Position numbers and translations under genes: made by a program
Assembly: GCA_036939755.1 (NCBI GenBank)
Contig: JALLAZ010000586.1
Span: 1 to 14,341, forward strand
Direction of reading: 5' to 3'
Length of the DNA: 14,341 bases
Origin: Stephanodiscus triporus
Taxonomy: Eukaryota > Bacillariophyta > Thalassiosirophyceae > Thalassiosirales > Thalassiosiraceae
Notes under the pieces: generated by a model
Told to the model about the DNA's origin: nothing
Databases searched by the model: none
Seen by the model: the letters and a program-made list of their open reading frames with translations, nothing else
Part shown: positions 1-6,954 of the stretch, one piece after another
Layout of the letters: the number at the start of each line of letters is the position of its first letter
Numbering within the stretch: the stretch's first letter is position 1

Positions 1-393
1 GAGGCTCTAGGGGACCATTTCCGCCGGCGGCGGCCATGGTTGTGATGGTTGTGTTGTCATTGGGGGGTCACGTCACCAATTTTTTTTCCAATTCCAACGT
101 AGACTTACGTACTCTACTAGATTAATTTAGACCTAACTACCTACGAAGCGCGAATTCTGTCGTTTCGTATCCATTAGGCTGCGTGATACGATAGTAACCT
201 CTTTTCTTAAAAAGGTCCCTCCTCTTGGGCTACGATACGTAGATATCAACATGTTCCTAAATCGCTGTTTCTCCATTTCTCCAACGACACACTTTTTCAT
301 TTTATGTTACACTCTACACACATCATTCGCATTTTTTTCTCTCTCGCCTCTAATTTCTCTCTTACTCTCTACTCTAACTTAAATTAGAATACC
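1..393 (+). promoter_or_regulatory. 5' flank of the first gene
   Basis: This stretch holds no gene that I can support. It is AT-richer than the coding regions and contains a T run at 81-87. The last 60 bases before the start codon (about 335-378) are almost pure pyrimidine (ctctct-type), which suits a transcription start or 5' UTR tract. The heptamer TACTCTA occurs at 110-116 and 370-376 in the sense orientation. The transcription start cannot be placed from sequence alone. Confidence 0.4.
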
Positions 394-1284
394 ATGGCTG
401 AGATCAAAACCCCTTCCAGCGGTTGTCACGATGCCTTCCTCTGCAAAGACTACAATTCGCTCACTGACAAGGCCAGCGAAGTAGTGGCCGAGGATGGAGC
501 CACTGTACACGAGGACTCAAAACTTAAGGAGGAGACATTGACTTGGCCAGAAATGGTAGATGAATCTCAGCCCAAGGAGAATGTATTGACTTGGACGGAA
601 AAGGTCACTTCTCAATGTGCCCCGGAAACCGCCTGTGACACGTCAGAGCCATGGAGGAAAGAATTCGATGATACTGCTACCAATACATGGACTACTGTGT
701 CAACCAGGGCATCAGTTCTCATAGATGCTCTTGGATCAGCAGCGAGGAATCCAAATCTAATCAATGAATTGTCTGCGAAAGCGCAGGAGCTCAAAAATAC
801 AATAGCAACAACTGCTCTTTCTCTTCACGCATCAGTTATGTCCACGCCAACCGCACAATCTAATCGCGCATCAGTCACATCGACACAAGAAAAGCCCTCA
901 ACTGATGTTGACACAAATGCCATGGAAGAGATAACGCCAAGTATGAGTTCAGCTACTGAATATGGTACACCAAATGAAGAGCAGTTGCCGTCGTGGAATT
1001 TAAAGAAGCAGGTGGAAAACTTGATTCACAAATTCAAGTTGTCCGAGAGTATTGGCAAGATCAAGCTGCCCAAGAACAGTTCACTCTCTTTGATGATCTC
1101 AAAGTGCAATACCTTCGTTCAAATGGAGCCCAAGGATAATTTAGGGAAGGCGGAGGAAGAAAAAAACAAGGAAGATATAAAGGAGGCGCCTACGGTGGAG
1201 GAGGCAGCGCATAAGGAGGAGGCAGCACCAGCACCCGGGATTTCCAATATTGGCTCGGGTTCGGGTCATTTGGTGCCATGGTAA
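394..1284 (+). CDS. Acidic protein of unknown function, 296 aa
   Basis: I do not recognise this protein. The start ATG sits in a good eukaryotic context (taccATGGC) right after a pyrimidine-rich leader, and the frame stays open to TAA with no sign of splicing. The protein is rich in Glu, Lys, Thr and Ser, with no signal peptide or membrane segment. Residues 45-78 contain two imperfect copies of a 16-17-residue unit built around LTW-x-E. Residues 105-150 look helical and Ala/Ser/Leu-rich, with the phrase RASV appearing at 105-108 and again at 158-161. Residues 200-225 are a basic amphipathic stretch, and 250-280 is a Glu/Lys/Ala-rich tail ending in a Gly/Ser-rich end. It reads like a largely disordered scaffold or binding protein. 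No function is assigned. The coding call itself is fairly sure because composition and codon use look normal. Confidence 0.7.
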   Translation: MAEIKTPSSGCHDAFLCKDYNSLTDKASEVVAEDGATVHEDSKLKEETLTWPEMVDESQPKENVLTWTEKVTSQCAPETACDTSEPWRKEFDDTATNTWTTVSTRASVLIDALGSAARNPNLINELSAKAQELKNTIATTALSLHASVMSTPTAQSNRASVTSTQEKPSTDVDTNAMEEITPSMSSATEYGTPNEEQLPSWNLKKQVENLIHKFKLSESIGKIKLPKNSSLSLMISKCNTFVQMEPKDNLGKAEEEKNKEDIKEAPTVEEAAHKEEAAPAPGISNIGSGSGHLVPW

Positions 1285-1471
1285 ATCTGATTAATTCGAC
1301 ATTTTTGTTGCGCAGAATCATAATGCTCTGCACTGTACAGATAAATTTGCGTGAGCATGATTCCATTCTTGGCCTCGTGAAATCAATATGTGTATGCCGA
1401 ACCAGCTAAGTTCAATAGTAGTTCATCGGATTGAATGTGAGAAGAAACAATAGGTAGTCATGGTTGCAGAT

Positions 1472-1525
1472 TAACCCCCAACATTGTACAGTAATTCATA
1501 ACCCCCAACATTGTACAGAAATTCA
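1472..1525. repeat. Two-copy 27-bp tandem repeat
   Basis: Copies at 1472-1498 and 1499-1525 abut exactly and differ at one base (26 of 27 identical). Each begins TAACCCCCAACATTGTACAG. It lies between the convergent 3' ends, so it may fall in a 3' UTR. Confidence 0.9.
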
Positions 1526-1668
1526 CTTCCTATTCATTTCTTCCCTTTTGACCTAGCATGTTCAGACAAATCCACCTGTTATTATCCGAGGACCAAGAGT
1601 TGGTATATTCTTTGTCCGGACCTATGGCTTTCGGAGGTATTAAGTTGGATGTTTGGTTAGAGTAGTGC

Positions 1669-1674
1669 TTTATT
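1669..1674 (-). terminator. Possible polyadenylation signal of the PPR-like gene
   Basis: TTTATT on the plus strand reads AATAAA on the minus strand, 56 nt past the stop codon of the PPR-like gene. Spacing is plausible, but use is not shown by the sequence. Confidence 0.4.
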
Positions 1675-1729
1675 TTACGGGCTCGTCACTTCCTTTTCTG
1701 CTAATACGATTAATAGTGAAGTTTCAAAG

Positions 1730-4074
1730 TCAAGCTTTTGCAGCAAGATGACTCTTCCTCCTAAACTGTTCCTTATACCACCCTGTTATTTCCCCCCGTG
1801 CGATCCCGTGTCGAGATGCGGGCTCAAAAACTCTCTTTAGCAACTCTTGCCTTTCCTCCTCGGGATTTTGATCGAGAAAGTTCTGCACACATAAGTACAT
1901 CATTTGAAATGTCTTCGGGCTCGGCTTCATATTACCACGAACCATTCTGTCATAGATTTCAAAAGCAATAGACATCGCGCGAGACATATCCTCCTTCGTG
2001 AGGGTGGCGGCACAGATTTGCATCACCATTGTGTATCGTCTGTGAAGGGGGTCATTAGCTTTTACTGACTCCGATGAATCATTGCCGAGAGAATTAGGGA
2101 GAGTTCCATCCCTCGCAGTTTCAGTTTGTGCCTCCATAATCCGTACTAGCCTAGAGAAAAATACCAAACAACGAAAGTAAGATTTCAATTCCAACTCACG
2201 GAGTGAATGCAAATGGCCCTCACCGAAATGCCCGCTCGGCTGCGCCGGGTCTACTAGCCTTGGCAGCCGTCAACCAGCATTCAAGAGCGTGAAAGTAGGC
2301 ATTCGACAAGGGTCTCGATTCATTTTGATACAAACTCGATATTTCCATCCGCGAGAGGATTTCCTCTGCGAATTCTCCCGCTTCCGGAGAACGTGTATTT
2401 TGCCACAATCGCAAGAGCAAAAAAAAAGTGATGGGAGAGGGGAAAGATGATCCGTGTAAGACCATTGAGTCGAGCAACCGTGTTGCCTCCTTTGCTGTTT
2501 CTTCCCTGACGTGTGCATTTTCGTTGTTTTTCTCCAATTTCTCCATGAGTGCGTGCAGAAGTCTGTTGTGAGTTCCGGTGGAGGGTGCAAACGAGGCTGG
2601 TGTATTTCGCGACTTGCCATCAACTGACAAATACTCGGAGTCTTGCTCGGACCTTATTCGAATCATCTTGTTCAGTATTGCCATCGCCCTTTTCGTGTAT
2701 ACGATGTTCGCACTGTTGGAGTAGATATCCACGAGCCAGTGATACGTGTCCATGTTCGGATCAATTCGATTAGATGTCCCAATTTTCGGGATCTTAGGAG
2801 CGATGTCCCGATCGAGCTCATCTGAGATAGAAGGAGCAACGTCCGGATTGACAAGCTTTTTGTATTTTTCCTCACCAATGAGGTCGAAAATCAACTTGTC
2901 TGTCTTCCCCGAGTCGAATTCATCGTAATCTGAAAGAGCGTCCAGATCCACCAGATTTCGGTACTTTTCCTCGCCAATTAGGTCGAAAATCAACTTGTTG
3001 GTAATCTGGCATATCGAATCGTCCGATAAACCAGCGCCGGCCTTCGCGATAGCGTTGAGAGCCAAGTTAAGCGACATCACATTCGGCCCGCGTCCATCGT
3101 CCTCCTCTTCTTTAGCATTTTCGGACAGCTCTGAGAGAGTCCTCACGACTCCAGAGACGACGAATCGCCTAGTCGACATCTCGGCTTTAGCCTTCACAGC
3201 CCCGAGCTTGGACGACGACCGGTCGTGATGGAACAACTTGCACAGGTGGCAGTAACCAAGCAGAACTAGGTTGTAGGTGTCGACGTCCGGAGCGCAGCTC
3301 GGCATCCCCGATCTCTCTAGCGAGCGCATCCTCCCGAGCCATTCCTCCACGGCGCACATCCCGTCAACACTGTACAGGTCCGCGTTCTGGCGTATGACCG
3401 TGTGGAAGATCCTCTGCGCGACGGAGGATCCACCGTCGTCAAGGGTTGGATAGTCACGAGCGGTCTCGTGATTCGTCGTAGCGGCGAAGGCGGTCGGAAC
3501 GTCGGCAGATCCAGACGACGACGACGGGCAGTACAACGATATCCACCGATTTAGCAGCCGATTGGACCGGTCAACCGACCTCTTCTTTGCTCGTTCGTCG
3601 AGGTGGTAAGCTGAGTGATTCGCGAGGAGGACGTGCTCGTACAGTAGCGTGATTAGTCGTAGATCCTCCCCGCCACCCTGCGAAATGACCGCATCACAGA
3701 AGTCAGCGAGGCTTCCTCCCGCCGCCGCCGCCGCCGAGGACGACGATTTCTCTTCCACCCGCTCCCACGATCGATCGAACGAGTCGTCGTTCGTACCGCC
3801 GCCACCGGTTGACGAGAAGATGCCCCCGAGCAACGACGATATCTTGCGGAACACGTCCCTCGGTCCCACCCTCCCCCCCCCTGACGACCCATCGTCGTCC
3901 CTCGCCCCCCCCCTCGTCGCAGCGAGGACAACGTCCAAGCGTCTGCGATGGAGCGCCTCGAACGACTCCAGATGTCGCACCGCCATCGCGACGCCCCCCT
4001 CGTACCCGTCAATTTGCTCCTTCAGGTCGCCGACACTGTCGTCCTCGTCCTTCCCGCCCGACGACGACGACGGA

Positions 4075-4105
<31 letters not shown>

Positions 4106-4532
4106 ACTGCGCACACTTCGCTTCGGCGACTTCCGACCACCCCACGATCAGGCTCGCGAAGTCCGACGCGATCCGACGGTAGGACACCTCCGCGTCGCGA
4201 AGGTCGGACAGCGACGACGCGCGTCCTCCCACGGGACGGGAACGGCCCGTCGAATCGCCGAGGTCGTCGTCGTCGTCGGGAGCGGACGACGACGAGGACG
4301 ACGCCACGCCGTCGAGGAGTCGGACGTACTCGGCGATCGCCGCATCGAGGCCGTCCTCCAGCGTCCGGAGTCCGCCGACCTCGTCCGGCCGGCGACGACG
4401 TCCGTCCCGATCCGCCCGCGGCATCTCCCCGTCCGTCGTCGCGGGAGGGGGGGTCGACGACGTGGGGAATTGAGACGACAACGACGGCGCGCGGCGATGT
4501 CGATCGTCCACGTGACCACGACGACGGCGCGA

Positions 4533-4576
<44 letters not shown>

Positions 4577-5060
4577 CGGACGATCGGCCGCCGGGTCGAT
4601 GGTGCCCCCCGTCAACCCGATGCCGCTGTCCCGCCATCGCCTGCCCGCGACGACCCGAAGACGACGGGGATCGGACGACGTCGTGGACGTCGGAACGTTG
4701 TTCGACCCGCCGTCCCGCCCCTCCGCCGCGATGATTGGCCCTGACGCGACTGCGATGGGGTTGGGGGGATTGATGATGACGATGATGTCCCCCGCGTCCA
4801 CCACCCCCCCCCTCCTCGGGCGGCGGGGACGGAGATCGCCAGTACGCCTCCGGCACGCCCGTGGGACGCCCCCCGCCACGGTATTGCCGCCACGCCGAAC
4901 GACGGGGGGGGGGACCGGCGGCGGACGACGTCGGCGACGACGACGACCTGGCGAATAATGACGACGACGACGACGCTGACGACGACGCGCGCCGTCCAGC
5001 GAAAGCGACGACGTTGACGACTCCGCGGACTAGGACGATGGCGGCGTGGCGCTCTCCCAT
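1730..5060 (-). CDS. Pentatricopeptide-repeat-like protein, Ser/Arg-rich N-terminus (2 exons, 1085 aa)
   Basis: Exon 1 is 5060-2224 and exon 2 is 2150-1730; joined they give an open frame of 1086 codons. The N-terminus (residues 1-50) has a hydrophobic stretch followed by Arg/Ser/Ala, with V-A-F-A-G at about 19-23. This could be a mitochondrial presequence or a diatom plastid ASAFAP-like signal; the sequence does not decide. Residues about 50-380 are low-complexity Ser/Arg/Asp/Gly/Pro. The C-terminal half has degenerate helical-pair repeats of PPR type: DVDTYNLVLLGYC (about 592), DPNMDTYHWLVDIYSN (about 767), STGTHNRLLHALMEKL (about 828), PSPITFFLLLRLWQ (about 875) and SNAYFHALECWL (about 917). 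The last pair spans the splice junction, and exon 2 adds RGNMKPSPKTFQMMYL (about 1015). PPR proteins bind organellar RNA; that role is inferred from the family. A 33-aa internal duplication lies before the repeat at 767. The first ATG (5060) is used because the frame upstream begins only with TTG. Confidence 0.75.
2151..2223 (-). other. 73-nt intron of the PPR-like gene
   Basis: On the minus strand the donor is TTTCG|GTGAGG and the acceptor is TTTTTCTCTAG|GCTAG. Splicing joins CG to G and gives AERAFR-LVRIMEAQ in frame. This completes a PPR-like helical pair that would otherwise end at a TGA overlapping the donor site. The pyrimidine tract before the acceptor is good. Confidence 0.85.
2831..3003 (-). 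repeat. In-frame 33-codon duplication inside the PPR-like gene
   Basis: Two diverged copies of the unit KLIFDLIGEEKY lie 99 bp apart; the identical core ggtcgaaaatcaacttgt is at 2882-2899 and 2981-2998. The copies sit between PPR-like motifs. They are not PPRs themselves by eye and look like a local tandem duplication kept in frame. Confidence 0.8.
4534..4569. repeat. (GACGAG)6 microsatellite in coding sequence
   Basis: Six perfect GACGAG units, flanked by further GAC/GAG-rich sequence. On the minus strand they encode part of a serine run in the PPR-like protein (around residues 164-176). Related GACGGC repeats at about 4076-4099 encode a Ser-Pro run. Confidence 0.9.
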
Positions 5061-5222
5061 CGCTCCGTCGCGTTTTCGACGGCCCAAGGGGGTGGTGGTG
5101 GTGGTGTTGTGGTGTTGGTGGCAGTGGTGGGGGTGTGTCTTAGGTAGGCGAGATTCATTAGAATACTTATTCCCACGTTCGAGCCCCGGAACCGTTCTTC
5201 TTGCAACTTCTTACCTAAGTAC

Positions 5223-5238
5223 GTAAGTACCTACTTAC
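5223..5238. repeat. Perfect inverted repeat GTAAGTA-CC-TACTTAC
   Basis: Seven-base arms with a 2-base spacer, embedded in further TAC/CTTACC-like repeats from 5211 to 5242. This could be a dimeric factor site or simply short-sequence redundancy. It lies in the divergent promoter. Confidence 0.6.
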
Positions 5239-5239
5239 C

Positions 5240-5246
5240 TACTCTA
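5240..5246 (+). promoter_or_regulatory. TACTCTA promoter motif (candidate)
   Basis: TACTCTA lies about 233 bp upstream of the MATH-BTB-SAP start. The 15 bases at 5233-5247 match 103-117 (upstream of the first gene) with one mismatch. Other sense copies lie upstream of the first, CNNM and SGNH genes. A role is inferred only from recurrence. Confidence 0.3.
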
Positions 5247-5280
5247 CGAAAGTTTTTATTTGGCAGCAGCAAGGAGGGAA

Positions 5281-5290
5281 TTGGCGGGAA
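5281..5290. promoter_or_regulatory. E2F-like site TTGGCGGGAA
   Basis: TTGGCGGGAA is close to the E2F/DP consensus known from animals and plants. It lies about 190 bp upstream of the MATH-BTB-SAP start and about 220 bp upstream of the PPR-like start. The same bases form part of a small hairpin (GCGGG 5284-5288 with CCCGC 5297-5301). A single match is weak evidence. Confidence 0.25.
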
Positions 5291-5479
5291 CTCAAACCCG
5301 CGCCCATTCTGCCACACACTCCAAGTTCCGTGGCTGTATCGTACGAGAGGGAGTAGGCAGCGAGGGTTGTTTTCGGACCCCTCCGACAACTCTCACAACT
5401 CGTCATTTCCGCCGCATCCTCATCGCCAAAGCCATCCGTCCGCTCGTAGCATTTCGTAGACGGCAGATTATCCGCAGCA

Positions 5480-6700
5480 ATGAGCACTCCTCCCGTCGGC
5501 AAAGCAGTGTCTGTGACAACTAAGGTTCGCTTTGACGATTTCGCCGGACTGCCAGCGCAAAGAGATGAGTACGTGGAGTCCGAAAGATTTACATCCCTGG
5601 GCAGTAAATGGATTCTTCGACTATTCCCAGGTGGAGACACAAAAGCAGACGAGGGGATGGTTTCCGCCTATCTCTACAATATGAAGTACTCAACCATCAA
5701 CATTGAATTTGGTTTCAGTGTCAAAGGTTGCGGTATAGCTTGCCCAAATTTACTTGAAAGCGTTATCGATGTATGTGAGGACGGCGAAATAACTACAATC
5801 ACTTTCCATGGTGATCTTATGGCGGGTAACCGCAGGTATGGAGAGGGAGGCGACATCGCGAAGCGCTCAACAATAATACAATCTCTGGTGGATGGAGCAC
5901 TAGTCATCGAGGTCCACATGAAGGTGGCGGATGCAACCACAATACCCTTACCCTTCATTCCAGAGAATCCATCGTGTAAGATTCTCCAAGGAATGTTTAT
6001 GGATGAGGGATCTGCCGACATTGAGTTTGAGGTGGGGGGACAACAGTTTCAAAACGATGCAAGGAAGAAGGCCAAGACTTTGTCAGCTACGTTTCCTGCT
6101 CACCGATTCATCTTGCTGAAATGTTCATCTACACTTGCTGAACTGTGCGGATCAGCAGGGGAAAAGACCACTCCGATACGAATCCCTGATGTATCGCCGG
6201 AAGTTTTTAGGCATCTTCTGTGGCACTTATACGGGGGAAAAGTCGCGGACGATGACATGAGGTCTCATGCGAAGGAAATCCTCGATGCGGCTGATAAGTA
6301 CGGAGTTGTCGATCTGAAATTGGAGGCAGAAGCTTGTCTTGTCCAAACAGCAGATTTTTGCGTAGAAAATTTGTTGGATCTGCTTCTGTATGCGGACTCG
6401 ATGAATTGTGCCCTCCTGAAAGAGGCCGCGACAGATTTCATGTTAGAAAATAAAGTTGAGGTTCTCGAAAAGATATCATTCAAAGATTTGCATGTTCCTG
6501 GGGCTTTGGTCGGTGATATCTTGATTGCATTGACAAGGGAGGAAAAGAAGGGCGGAACCGATGGGGACAGTGGGACTGAATTGAGTGCCATGCGCGTTAG
6601 CGAACTTCGTTGGAAAGCTCATAGGAATGGATTGAATGTTGACGGTTCAAGGGAAATGTTAATTGCTGCTCTCGAAAAGGGTTCACAACGAAGTTATTGA
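5480..6700 (+). CDS. MATH-BTB-SAP domain protein, probable CUL3 ubiquitin-ligase adaptor (406 aa)
   Basis: Single open frame from ATG to TGA. Residues about 25-150 look like a MATH/TRAF-type domain (GSKWILRLFPGG at 41-52; GALVIEVHMKVAD at 139-151), which recruits substrates in SPOP/BPM proteins. Residues about 176-285 are a BTB/POZ domain: EGSADIEFEVGG, then FPAHRFILLKCS (205-216), then IPDVSPEVFRHLLWHLYGG (235-253), then ILDAADKYGVVDLK. Residues about 286-350 are a helical BACK-like segment. Residues 371-400 match a SAP motif (MRVSELRWKAHRNGLNVDG... then LIAALEK), a short helix-extended loop-helix module that binds DNA in nuclear proteins. MATH-BTB proteins dimerise and bind cullin-3; that is family knowledge. 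The SAP tail suggests a nuclear or chromatin target and is the unusual part. Domain calls are by eye. Confidence 0.88.
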   Translation: MSTPPVGKAVSVTTKVRFDDFAGLPAQRDEYVESERFTSLGSKWILRLFPGGDTKADEGMVSAYLYNMKYSTINIEFGFSVKGCGIACPNLLESVIDVCEDGEITTITFHGDLMAGNRRYGEGGDIAKRSTIIQSLVDGALVIEVHMKVADATTIPLPFIPENPSCKILQGMFMDEGSADIEFEVGGQQFQNDARKKAKTLSATFPAHRFILLKCSSTLAELCGSAGEKTTPIRIPDVSPEVFRHLLWHLYGGKVADDDMRSHAKEILDAADKYGVVDLKLEAEACLVQTADFCVENLLDLLLYADSMNCALLKEAATDFMLENKVEVLEKISFKDLHVPGALVGDILIALTREEKKGGTDGDSGTELSAMRVSELRWKAHRNGLNVDGSREMLIAALEKGSQRSY

Positions 6701-6954
6701 TGGGTACAGAACTATCGATTTTTGAAGGCTGTGCCTTTTAACACTACAGATGCTGGTCAGAGTGCCTGTGGCAAGGATGTCACCAAATTATAAGAGGGCA
6801 GTTAGTGTTGCTCAAAATAGAATATCATCCGTATATTTTTTACATCCATAGTTGCATGTAAGTAATATTTTGATTGCTTCGCAAAACTTCGTTCTTCGTG
6901 GGGACTTTGTTTTACTCATGTTAGGTGGGTAAGGTAGATTTGCAGGTGCTTAGC
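6701..6954. other. Intergenic region between convergent MATH-BTB-SAP and CNNM genes
   Basis: AT-rich 254-bp gap holding the 3' ends of both flanking genes. I see no clear AATAAA signal for either gene, and no ORF or RNA gene. Confidence 0.5.

Larger units (their letters stand above)
1285..1729. other. Intergenic region between convergent genes
   Basis: This region contains the 3' ends of the first gene (+) and the PPR-like gene (-). No ORF of note is present. It holds a two-copy 27-bp tandem repeat (1472-1525) and a possible polyadenylation signal for the minus-strand gene (1669-1674). Confidence 0.6.
5061..5479. promoter_or_regulatory. Shared promoter region of the divergent PPR-like and MATH-BTB-SAP genes
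   Basis: This is 419 bp between two divergent start codons. The left part (about 5090-5135) is a GT-rich tract (ggtggtgg...), pyrimidine/A-rich when read toward the PPR-like gene. It also contains the inverted repeat at 5223-5238, TACTCTA at 5240-5246 in the sense of the MATH-BTB gene, and an E2F-like site at 5281-5290. No separate gene is convincing here. Confidence 0.5.

Noticed and set aside
4063..4110. GAC/GGC repeats as a possible CRISPR or regulatory array
   Set aside because: They are short in-frame coding microsatellites with no spacer structure, in a eukaryotic gene.
3809..4958. Long plus-strand open frames (311 and 336 aa) opposite the PPR-like gene
   Set aside because: They are Arg/Thr/Pro-rich by composition only, caused by high-GC CGA/GAC repeats. 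The minus frame continues into recognisable PPR-like repeats and a clean splice.
5061..5087. Upstream start of the PPR-like gene at 5087
   Set aside because: That codon is TTG. The first in-frame ATG is at 5060.
5155..5200. A tRNA B-box-like GTTCGAGCC
   Set aside because: The flanking bases do not form a T-stem, and no A box or acceptor stem can be drawn around it.
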